Below, piece after piece: positions 15,151 through 26,179 of a stretch of DNA of 34,623 bases; within the stretch, counting starts at the first letter, position 1, and each line of letters begins with the position of its first letter. The stretch covers positions 1 to 34,623 of the forward strand of contig JAPFFF010000168.1 of assembly GCA_039105265.1 (NCBI GenBank). The letters are read 5' to 3'. Source of the stretch: Tritrichomonas musculus (Eukaryota; Parabasalia; Tritrichomonadida; Tritrichomonadidae). The notes under the pieces were generated by a model. That model was not told the DNA's origin, searched no databases, and saw only the letters and a program-made list of their open reading frames with translations. Made by a program: the position numbers and the translations under genes.

Positions 15151-17160
15151 AGTTCTCGTTGAATCTTATGATTAAACTGCAGTTCTCGTTGAATCTTATG
15201 ATTAAACTGCAGTTCTTGTTGAATCTTATTATTAAACTGCAGTTCTCGTTGCATCTGATGATTCAACTGCAGTTCTCGTTGCATCTGATGATTCAACTGC
15301 AGTTCTCGTTGCATCTGATGATTCAACTGCAGTTCTCGTTGCATCTGATGATTCAACTGCAGTTCTCGTTGAATCTGATGATTCAACTGCAGTTCTTGTT
15401 GCATCTGATGATTCAACTGCAGTTCTCGTTGAATCTGATGATTCAACTGCAGTTCTCGTTGCATCTGATGATTCAACTGCAGTTCTCGTTGAATCTGATG
15501 ATTCAACTGCAGTTGTCGTTGCATCTGATGATTCAACTGCAGTTGTCGTTGAATCTGATGATTCAACTGCAGTTCTCGTTGAATCTGATGATTCAACTGT
15601 AGTTCTCGTTGCATCTGATGATTCAACTGCAGTTCTCGTTGAATCTGATGATTCAACTGTAGTTCTCGTTGAATCTGATGATTCAACTGCAGTTCTCGTT
15701 GAATCTTATGATTAAACTGCAGTTCTTGTTGAATCTGATGGTTCAACTGCAGTTCTTGTTGTATCTGATGATTCAACTGCAGTTCTCGTTGAATCTTATT
15801 ATTAAACTGTAGTTCTCGTTGCATCTGATGATTCAACTGCAGTTCTCGTTGCATCTGATGATTCAACTGCAGTTCTCGTTGCATCTGATGATTCAACTGC
15901 AGTTCTCGTTGAATCTGATGATTCAACTGCAGTTCTCGTTGAATCTGATGATTCAACTGCAGTTGTCGTTGCATCTGATGATTCAACTGCAGTTGTCGTT
16001 GAATCTGATGATTCAACTGTAGTTCTCGTTGAATCTGATGATTCAACTGCAGTTCTCGTTGAATCTGATGATTCAACTGTAGTTCTCGTTGAATCTGATG
16101 GTTCAACTGCAGTTCTCGTTGAATCTGATGATTCAACTGCAGTTCTCGTTGAATCTGATGATTCAACTGCAGTTCTTGTTGCATCTGATGATTCAACTGC
16201 AGTTCTTGTTTCATCTGATGATTCAACTGCAGTTCTCGTTGAATCTTATTATTAAACTGCAGTTCTCGTTGCATCTGATGATTCAACTGCAGTTCTCGTT
16301 GCATCTGATGATTCAACTGCAGTTGTCGTTGCATCTGATGATTCAACTGCAGTTCTCGTTGCATCTGATGATTCAACTGCAGTTCTCGTTGAATCTGATG
16401 ATTCAACTGCAGTTCTCGTTGAATCTGATGATTCAACTGCAGTTCTCGTTGCATCTGATGATTCAACTGCAGTTCTCGTTGAATCTGATGATTCAACTGC
16501 AGTTCTCGTTGCATCTGATGATTCAACTGCAGTTGTCGTTGCATCTGATGATTCAACTGCAGTTCTCGTTGCATCTGATGATTCAACTGCAGTTCTCGTT
16601 GCATCTGATGATTCAACTGCAGTTCTCGTTGCATCTGATGATTCAACTGCAGTTCTCGTTGCATCTGATGATTCAACTGCAGTTCTCGTTGAATCTGATG
16701 ATTCAACTGCAGTTCTCGTTGCATCTGATGATTCAACTGCAGTTCTCGTTGCATCTGATGATTCAACTGCAGTTCTCGTTGCATCTGATGATTCAACTGC
16801 AGTTCTCGTTGCATCTGATGATTCAACTGCAGTTCTCGTTGAATCTGATGATTCAACTGCAGTTGTCGTTGCATCTGATGATTCAACTGCAGTTCTTGTT
16901 GCATCTTAATATTAAACGGCAGTTCTCGTTGCATTTGATGATTCAACTGCAGTTCTCGTTGAATCTGATGATTCAACTGCAGTTCTCGTTGAATCTGATG
17001 ATTCAACTGCAGTTGTCGTTGCATCTGATGATTCAACTGCAGTTCTTGTTGCATCTTAATATTAAACGGCAGTTCTCGTTGCATTTGATGATTCAACTGC
17101 AGTTCTCGTTGAATCTGATGATTCAACTGCAGTTCTCGTTGAATCTGATGATTCAACTGC

Positions 17161-18990
17161 AGTTCTCGTTGCATCTGATGATTCAACTGCAGTTCTCGTT
17201 GAATCTGATGATTCAACTGCAGTTCTCGTTGCATCTGATGATTCAACTGCAGTTCTCGTTGCATCTGATGATTCAACTGCAGTTGTCGTTGCATCTGATG
17301 ATTCAACTGCAGTTCTTGTTTCATCTTATTATTAAACTGCAGTTCTCGTTGAATCTTATTATTAAACTGCAGTTCTCGTTGAATCTGATGATTCAACTGC
17401 AGTTCTCGTTGAATCTGATGATTCAACTGCAGTTCTCGTTGCATCTGATGATTCAACTGCAGTTCTCGTTGCATCTGATGATTCAACTGCAGTTGTCGTT
17501 GAATCTGATGATTCAACTGCAGTTGTCGTTGAATCTGATGATTCAACTGCAGTTCTCGTTGCATCTGATGATTCAACTGCAGTTCTTGTTGCATCTTAAT
17601 ATTAAACGGCAGTTCTTGTTGCATCTGATGGTTCAACTGCAGTTCTCGTTGCATCTGATGATTCAACTGCAGTTCTCGTTGCATCTGATGATTCAACTGC
17701 AGTTCTCGTTGCATCTGATGATTCAACTGCAGTTCTCGTTGCATCTGATGATTCAACTGCAGTTCTCGTTGCATCTGATGATTCAACTGCAGTTCTCGTT
17801 GCATCTGATGATTCAACTGCAGTTCTCGTTGAATCTGATGATTCAACTGCAGTTCTCGTTGCATCTGATGATTCAACTGCAGTTCTCGTTGCATCTGATG
17901 ATTCAACTGCAGTTGTCGTTGCATCTGATGATTCAACTGCAGTTCTCGTTGAATCTGATGATTCAACTGCAGTTCTCGTTGCATCTGATGATTCAACTGC
18001 AGTTCTCGTTGCATCTGATGATTCAACTGCAGTTGTCGTTGCATCTGATGATTCAACTGCAGTTCTCGTTGAATCTGATGGTTCAACTGCAGTTCTCGTT
18101 GAATCTGATGATTCAACTGCAGTTCTTATTTCATCTGATGATTCAACTGCAGTTCTCGTTGCATCTGATGATTCAACTGCAGTTCTCGTTGAATCTGATG
18201 ATTCAACTGCAGTTGTCGTTGCATCTGATGATTCAACTGCAGTTCTCGTTGCATCTGATGATTCAACTGCAGTTCTCGTTGCATCTGATGATTCAACTGC
18301 AGTTCTCGTTGCATCTGATGATTCAACTGCAGTTCTCGTTGCATCTGATGATTCAACTGCAGTTCTCGTTGAATCTGATGATTCAACTGCAGTTCTCGTT
18401 GCATCTGATGATTCAACTGCAGTTCTCGTTGCATCTGATGATTCAACTGCAGTTCTCGTTGCATCTGATGATTCAACTGCAGTTCTCGTTGAATCTGATG
18501 ATTCAACTGCAGTTGTCGTTGCATCTGATGATTCAACTGCAGTTCTTGTTGCATCTTAATATTAAACGGCAGTTCTCGTTGCATCTGATGATTCAACTGC
18601 AGTTCTCGTTGCATCTGATGATTCAACTGCAGTTCTCGTTGCATCTGATGATTCAACTGCAGTTCTCGTTGCATCTGATGATTCAACTGCAGTTCTCGTT
18701 GAATCTGATGATTCAACTGCAGTTCTCGTTGCATCTGATGATTCAACTGCAGTTCTCGTTGCATCTGATGATTCAACTGCAGTTCTCGTTGCATCTGATG
18801 ATTCAACTGCAGTTCTCGTTGAATCTGATGATTCAACTGCAGTTGTCGTTGCATCTGATGATTCAACTGCAGTTCTTGTTGCATCTTAATATTAAACGGC
18901 AGTTCTCGTTGCATTTGATGATTCAACTGCAGTTCTCGTTGAATCTGATGATTCAACTGCAGTTCTCGTTGAATCTGATGATTCAACTGC
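17161..18990. repeat. Higher-order repeat, first copy (offset 1980 bp)
   Basis: 61 units repeated at 19141-20970, an offset of 66 units, with about three single-base differences seen. It contains a smaller nested repeat of 330 bp (TTAATATTAA markers at 18551 and 18881) that is carried along in both copies. Confidence 0.78.
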
Positions 18991-19140
18991 AGTTCTTATT
19001 TCATCTGATGATTCAACTGCAGTTCTCGTTGAATCTGATGATTCAACTGCAGTTCTCGTTGCATCTGATGGTTCAACTGCAGTTCTCGTTGAATCTGATG
19101 ATTCAACTGCAGTTCTTATTTCATCTGATGATTCAACTGC

Positions 19141-20970
19141 AGTTCTCGTTGCATCTGATGATTCAACTGCAGTTCTCGTTGAATCTGATGATTCAACTGC
19201 AGTTCTCGTTGCATCTGATGATTCAACTGCAGTTCTCGTTGCATCTGATGATTCAACTGCAGTTCTCGTTGCATCTGATGATTCAACTGCAGTTCTTGTT
19301 TCATCTTATTATTAAACTGCAGTTCTCGTTGAATCTTATTATTAAACTGCAGTTCTCGTTGAATCTGATGATTCAACTGCAGTTCTCGTTGAATCTGATG
19401 ATTCAACTGCAGTTCTCGTTGCATCTGATGATTCAACTGCAGTTCTCGTTGCATCTGATGATTCAACTGCAGTTGTCGTTGAATCTGATGATTCAACTGC
19501 AGTTGTCGTTGAATCTGATGATTCAACTGCAGTTCTCGTTGCATCTGATGATTCAACTGCAGTTCTTGTTGCATCTTAATATTAAACGGCAGTTCTTGTT
19601 GCATCTGATGGTTCAACTGCAGTTCTCGTTGCATCTGATGATTCAACTGCAGTTCTCGTTGCATCTGATGATTCAACTGCAGTTCTCGTTGCATCTGATG
19701 ATTCAACTGCAGTTCTCGTTGCATCTGATGATTCAACTGCAGTTCTCGTTGCATCTGATGATTCAACTGCAGTTCTCGTTGCATCTGATGATTCAACTGC
19801 AGTTCTCGTTGAATCTGATGATTCAACTGCAGTTCTCGTTGCATCTGATGATTCAACTGCAGTTCTCGTTGCATCTGATGATTCAACTGCAGTTGTCGTT
19901 GCATCTGATGATTCAACTGCAGTTCTCGTTGAATCTGATGATTCAACTGCAGTTCTCGTTGCATCTGATGATTCAACTGCAGTTCTCGTTGCATCTGATG
20001 ATTCAACTGCAGTTGTCGTTGCATCTGATGATTCAACTGCAGTTCTCGTTGAATCTGATGGTTCAACTGCAGTTCTCGTTGCATCTGATGATTCAACTGC
20101 AGTTCTTATTTCATCTGATGATTCAACTGCAGTTCTCGTTGCATCTGATGATTCAACTGCAGTTCTCGTTGAATCTGATGATTCAACTGCAGTTGTCGTT
20201 GCATCTGATGATTCAACTGCAGTTCTCGTTGCATCTGATGATTCAACTGCAGTTCTCGTTGCATCTGATGATTCAACTGCAGTTCTCGTTGCATCTGATG
20301 ATTCAACTGCAGTTCTCGTTGCATCTGATGATTCAACTGCAGTTCTCGTTGAATCTGATGATTCAACTGCAGTTCTCGTTGCATCTGATGATTCAACTGC
20401 AGTTCTCGTTGCATCTGATGATTCAACTGCAGTTCTCGTTGCATCTGATGATTCAACTGCAGTTCTCGTTGAATCTGATGATTCAACTGCAGTTGTCGTT
20501 GCATCTGATGATTCAACTGCAGTTCTTGTTGCATCTTAATATTAAACGGCAGTTCTCGTTGCATCTGATGATTCAACTGCAGTTCTCGTTGCATCTGATG
20601 ATTCAACTGCAGTTCTCGTTGCATCTGATGATTCAACTGCAGTTCTCGTTGCATCTGATGATTCAACTGCAGTTCTCGTTGAATCTGATGATTCAACTGC
20701 AGTTCTCGTTGCATCTGATGATTCAACTGCAGTTCTCGTTGCATCTGATGATTCAACTGCAGTTCTCGTTGCATCTGATGATTCAACTGCAGTTCTCGTT
20801 GAATCTGATGATTCAACTGCAGTTGTCGTTGCATCTGATGATTCAACTACAGTTCTTGTTGCATCTTAATATTAAACGGCAGTTCTCGTTGCATTTGATG
20901 ATTCAACTGCAGTTCTCGTTGAATCTGATGATTCAACTGCAGTTCTCGTTGAATCTGATGATTCAACTGC
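19141..20970. repeat. Higher-order repeat, second copy (offset 1980 bp)
   Basis: Second copy of 17161-18990. The markers at 17591, 18121, 18551 and 18881 recur at 19571, 20101, 20531 and 20861. A 150-bp segment, 18991-19140, separates the copies and holds two TTCTTATTTCATC units. Confidence 0.78.
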
Positions 20971-23400
20971 AGTTGTCGTTGCATCTGATGATTCAACTGC
21001 AGTTCTTGTTGCATCTTAATATTAAACGGCAGTTCTCGTTGCATTTGATGATTCAACTGCAGTTCTCGTTGAATCTGATGATTCAACTGCAGTTCTCGTT
21101 GAATCTGATGATTCAACTGCAGTTGTCGTTGCATCTGATGATTCAACTGCAGTTCTCGTTGAATCTGATGATTCAACTGCAGTTCTCGTTGCATCTGATG
21201 ATTCAACTGCAGTTCTCGTTGCATCTGATGATTCAACTGCAGTTGTCGTTGCATCTGATGATTCAACTGCAGTTCTTGTTTCATCTTATTATTAAACTGC
21301 AGTTCTCGTTGAATCTTATTATTAAACTGCAGTTCTCGTTGCATCTGATGATTCAACTGCAGTTCTCGTTGCATCTGATGATTCAACTGCAGTTCTCGTT
21401 GCATCTGATGATTCAACTGCAGTTGTCGTTGCATCTGATGGTTCAACTGCAGTTCTCGTTGAATCTGATGATTCAACTGCAGTTCTCGTTGCATCTGATG
21501 ATTCAACTGCAGTTCTCGTTGCATCTGATGATTCAACTGCAGTTGTCGTTGCATCTGATGGTTCAACTGCAGTTCTCGTTGAATCTGATGATTCAACTGC
21601 AGTTCTCGTTGCATCTGATGATTCAACTGCAGTTCTTGTTGCATCTTAATATTAAACGGCAGTTCTTGTTGCATCTGATGGTTCAACTGCAGTTCTCGTT
21701 GCATCTGATGATTCAACTGCAGTTCTCGTTGCATCTGATGATTCAACTGCAGTTCTCGTTGCATCTGATGATTCAACTGCAGTTCTCGTTGCATCTGATG
21801 ATTCAACTGCAGTTCTCGTTGCATCTGATGATTCAACTGCAGTTCTCGTTGCATCTGATGATTCAACTGCAGTTCTCGTTGCATCTGATGATTCAACTGC
21901 AGTTCTCGTTGCATCTGATGATTCAACTGCAGTTCTCGTTGCATCTGATGATTCAACTGCAGTTGTCGTTGCATCTGATGGTTCAACTGCAGTTCTCGTT
22001 GAATCTGATGATTCAACTGCAGTTCTCGTTGCATCTGATGATTCAACTGCAGTTCTTGTTGCATCTTAATATTAAACGGCAGTTCTTGTTGCATCTGATG
22101 GTTCAACTGCAGTTCTCGTTGCATCTGATGATTCAACTGCAGTTCTCGTTGCATCTGATGATTCAACTGCAGTTCTCGTTGCATCTGATGATTCAACTGC
22201 AGTTCTCGTTGCATCTGATGATTCAACTGCAGTTCTCGTTGCATCTGATGATTCAACTGCAGTTCTCGTTGCATCTGATGATTCAACTGCAGTTCTCGTT
22301 GAATCTGATGATTCAACTGCAGTTCTCGTTGCATCTGATGATTCAACTGCAGTTCTCGTTGCATCTGATGATTCAACTGCAGTTGTCGTTGCATCTGATG
22401 ATTCAACTGCAGTTCTCGTTGAATCTGATGATTCAACTGCAGTTCTCGTTGCATCTGATGATTCAACTGCAGTTCTCGTTGCATCTGATGATTCAACTGC
22501 AGTTGTCGTTGCATCTGATGATTCAACTGCAGTTCTCGTTGAATCTGATGGTTCAACTGCAGTTCTCGTTGAATCTGATGATTCAACTGCAGTTCTTATT
22601 TCATCTGATGATTCAACTGCAGTTCTCGTTGCATCTGATGATTCAACTGCAGTTCTCGTTGAATCTGATGATTCAACTGCAGTTCTCGTTGCATCTGATG
22701 ATTCAACTGCAGTTCTCGTTGCATCTGATGATTCAACTGCAGTTGTCGTTGCATCTGATGATTCAACTGCAGTTCTTGTTTCATCTTATTATTAAACTTC
22801 AGTTCTCGTTGAATCTGATGATTCAACTGCAGTTCTCGTTGCATCTGATGATTCAACTGCAGTTCTCGTTGCATCTGATGATTCAACTGCAGTTCTCGTT
22901 GCATCTGATGATTCAACTGCAGTTCTCGTTGAATCTGATGATTCAACTGCAGTTGTCGTTGCATCTGATGATTCAACTGCAGTTCTCGTTGAATCTGATG
23001 ATTCAACTGCAGTTCTTGTTTCATCTTATTATTAAACTGCAGTTCTCGTTGAATCTTATGATTAAACTGCAGTTCTTTTTGAATCTTATTATTAAACTAC
23101 AGTTCTCGTTGCATCTGATGATTCAACTGCAGTTCTCGTTGCATCTGATGATTCAACTGCAGTTCTCGTTGCATCTGATGATTCAACTGCAGTTCTCGTT
23201 GCATCTGATGATTCAACTGCAGTTCTCGTTGAATCTGATGATTCAACTGCAGTTGTCGTTGCATCTGATGATTCAACTGTAGTTCTCGTTGAATCTGATG
23301 ATTCAACTGCAGTTCTCGTTGAATCTGATGATTCAACTGCAGTTCTCGTTGCATCTGATGATTCAACTGCAGTTGTCGTTGAATCTGATGATTCAACTGC

Positions 23401-26179
23401 AGTTGTAGTTTAATCTGATGGTTCAAATTGCAGTTGTAGTTTAATCTGATGGTTCAATTGCAGTTGCAGCTGAATCTGATGGTTCAATTGCAGTTGTAGT
23501 TTAATCTGATGGTTCAATTGCAGTTGTAGTTTAATCTAATGGTTCAATTGAAGTTGTAGCTGAATCTGATGGTTCAATTGCAGTTGTAGTTTAATCTAAT
23601 GGTTCAATTTCAGTTGTAGCTTAATCTAATGGTTCAAATTGCAGTTGCAGCTGAATCTAATGGTTCAATTGAAGTTGTAGTTTAATCTGATGGTTCAAAT
23701 TGCAGTTGTAGTTTAATCTAATGGTTCAAATTGCAGTTGCAGCTGAATCTGATGGTTCAATTGCAGTTGTAGTTTAATCTGATGGTTCAATTGCAGTTGT
23801 AGTTTAATCTGATGGTTCAATTGCAGTTGTAGTTTAATCTGATGGTTCAATTGCAGTTGTAGTTTAATCTAATGGTTCAATTTCAGTTGTAGCTTAATCT
23901 AATGGTTCAAATTGCAGTTGCAGCTGAATCTAATGGTTCAATTGAAGTTGTAGTTTAATCTGATGGTTCAATTGCAGTTGCAGCTGAATCTGATGGTTCA
24001 AATTGCAGTTGTAGCTGAATCTAATGGTTCAACTGCAGTTGTAGTTTAATCTGATGATTCAACTGCAGTTGTAGTTTAATCTGATGGTTCAATTGCAGTT
24101 GTAGTTTAATCTGATGGTTCAATTGCAGTTGTAGTTTAATCTAATGGTTCAAATTGCAGTTGTAGCTGAATCTGATGGTTCAAATTGCAGTTGTAGTTTA
24201 ATCTGATGGTTCAATTGCAGTTGTAGTTTAATCTGATGGTTCAAATTGCAGTTGTAGCTGAATCTGATGGTTCAAATTGCAGTTGTAGTTTAATCTGATG
24301 GTTCAATTGCAGTTGCAGCTGAATCTGATGGTTCAAATTGCAGTTTTAGCTGAATCTAATGGTTCAACTGCAGTTGTAGTTTAATCTGATGATTCAACTG
24401 CAGTTGTAGTTTAATCTGATGGTTCAAATTGCAGTTGTAGTTTAATCTAATGGTTCAACTGCAGTTGTAGTTTAATCTGATGATTCAAATTGCAGTTGTA
24501 GTTTAATCTGATGGTTCAAATTGCAGTTGCAGCTGAATCTGATGGTTCAAATTGCAGTTGTAGTTTAATCTGATGGTTCAATTGCAGTTGTAGTTTAATC
24601 TGATGGTTCAATTGCAGTTGTAGTTTAATCTGATGGTTCAAATTGCAGTTGTAGCTTAATCTGATGGTTCAAATTGCAGTTGTAGTTTAATCTGATGGTT
24701 CAATTGCAGTTGTAGTTTAATCTGATGGTTCAATTGCAGTTGTAGTTTAATCTGATAGTTCAATTGCAGTTGTAGTTTAATCTGATGGTTCAATTGCAGT
24801 TGTAGTTTAATCTAATGGTTCAATTTCAGTTGTAGCTTAATCTAATGGTTCAAATTGCAGTTGCAGCTGAATCTAATGGTTCAATTGAAGTTGTAGTTTA
24901 ATCTGATGGTTCAAATTGCAGTTGCAGCTGAATCTAATGGTTCAATTGCAGTTGTAGTTTAATCTGATGGTTCAATTGCAGTTGTAGTTTAATCTAATGG
25001 TTCAATTTCAGTTGTAGCTTAATCTAATGGTTCAAATTGCAGTTGCAGCTGAATCTAATGGTTCAATTGAAGTTGTAGTTTAATCTGATGGTTCAATTGC
25101 AGTTGCAGCTGAATCTGATGGTTCAATTGCAGTTGTAGTTTAATCTAATGGTTCAATTTCAGTTGTAGCTTAATCTAATGGTTCAAATTGCAGTTGCAGC
25201 TGAATCTAATGGTTCAATTGAAGTTGTAGTTTAATCTGATGGTTCAATTGCAGTTGCAGCTGAATCTGATGGTTCAAATTGCAGTTGTAGCTGAATCTAA
25301 TGGTTCAACTGCAGTTGTAGTTTAATCTGATGATTCAACTGCAGTTGTAGTTTAATCTGATGGTTCAATTGCAGTTGTAGTTTAATCTGATGGTTCAAAT
25401 TGCAGTTGTAGCTTAATCTGATGGTTCAAATTGCAGTTGTAGTTTAATCTGATGGTTCAATTGCAGTTGTAGTTTAATCTGATGGTTCAACTGCAGTTGT
25501 AGTTTAATCTGATGGTTCAAATTGCAGTTGTAGTTTAATCTGATGATTCAACTGCAGTTGTAGTTTAATCTGATGGTTCAAATTGCAGTTGTAGCTGAAT
25601 CTGATGGTTCAAATTGCAGTTGTAGTTTAATCTGATGGTTCAATTGCAGTTGCAGCTGAATCTGATGGTTCAAATTGCAGTTGCAGCTGAATCTGATGGT
25701 TCAAATTGCAGTTGTAGCTGAATCTAATGGTTCAACTGCAGTTGTAGTTTAATCTGATGATTCAACTGCAGTTGTAGTTTAATCTGATGATTCAAATTGC
25801 AGTTGTAGTTTAATCTGATGATTCAAATTGCAGTTGCAGCTGAATCTGATGGTTCAAATTGCAGTTACAGCTGAATCTAATGGTTCAAATTGCAGTTGTA
25901 GCTGAATCTGATGGTTCAAATTGCAGTTGTAGTTTAATCTGATGGTTCAATTGCAGTTGTAGTTTAATCTGATGGTTCAAATTGCAGTTGTAGTTTAATC
26001 TGATGATTCAAATTGCAGTTGTAGTTTAATCTGATGGTTCAATTGCAGTTGTAGTTTAATCTGATGGTTCAAATTGCAGTTGTAGTTTAATCTGATGGTT
26101 CAATTGCAGTTGTAGTTTAATCTAATGGTTCAAATTGCAGTTGTAGTTTAATCTGATGGTTCAAATTGCAGTTGTAGTT
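23401..26179. repeat. B-type satellite block, copy 2
   Basis: Near-identical copy of 111-2950. Coordinates map at an offset of 23290 bp on the left side and 23229 bp on the right side. The 61-bp difference equals one 30-bp plus one 31-bp unit and lies opposite about 750-900 of copy 1. Both edges pass into C-type units through the same junction sequences, including the unusual TACTCTGATG unit at 2951 and 26180. Confidence 0.93.

Larger units (their letters stand above)
2951..16090. repeat. C-type satellite block 1, left part (CL)
   Basis: Strictly 30-bp units with no change of phase. The part is marked by units in which AACTGCAG is replaced by AACTGTAG. These recur in a bar-code at spacings 0, 60, 120, 270, 330 and 480 bp, starting at 7290, 10890, 11880 and 14460, with a partial match at 4710. 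Units with CTTATGATTAAAC occur here as well (for example around 6100, 8000, 8720 and 15160). The boundary with CR is put just after the last CTGTAG unit of this stretch (16080) and is approximate. Confidence 0.85.
2919..18116 (-). other. Very long open frame across C block 1 (5065 codons), probably not a gene
   Basis: On the minus strand one frame is open for 5065 codons and would encode the ten-residue repeat LNHQMQRELQ with variants at few places (I or M, R or Q or K, E or Q, and a rarer LQFNNKIQRE form). It opens with Met inside the array, directly after a unit that reads MK-stop, and ends in the B block with FEPSD, where the first 31-bp units shift the frame. No unique promoter, start context or end domain is attached. 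Because the unit is 30 bp long, any frame without a stop in the unit stays open. The product would be a monotonous Gln/Asn/Leu-rich polymer. Against pure chance, the commonest variants (CTG to CTA, AAT to AAC) are silent in this frame. Confidence 0.15.
16091..23400. repeat. C-type satellite block 1, right part (CR)
   Basis: Strictly 30-bp units, still in the phase set at 2951. CTGTAG units are absent until 23280. Instead there are units with the palindrome TTAATATTAA followed by ACGGC, beginning at 16901, 17051, 17591, 18551, 18881, 19571, 20531, 20861, 21011, 21641 and 22061. Units with TTCTTATTTCATC begin at 18121, 18991, 19111, 20101 and 22591. Both marker classes also occur in the second CR part at 29386-31489. 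Confidence 0.85.

Noticed and set aside
16089-23282. Plus-strand 2397-codon frame with an LMIQLQFSLH-type repeat, and its shorter relatives in the left C part
   Set aside because: It is the complement of the same 30-bp repeat. It stays open only where CTGTAG units are absent, starts and stops inside the array, and would give an implausible hydrophobic polymer.
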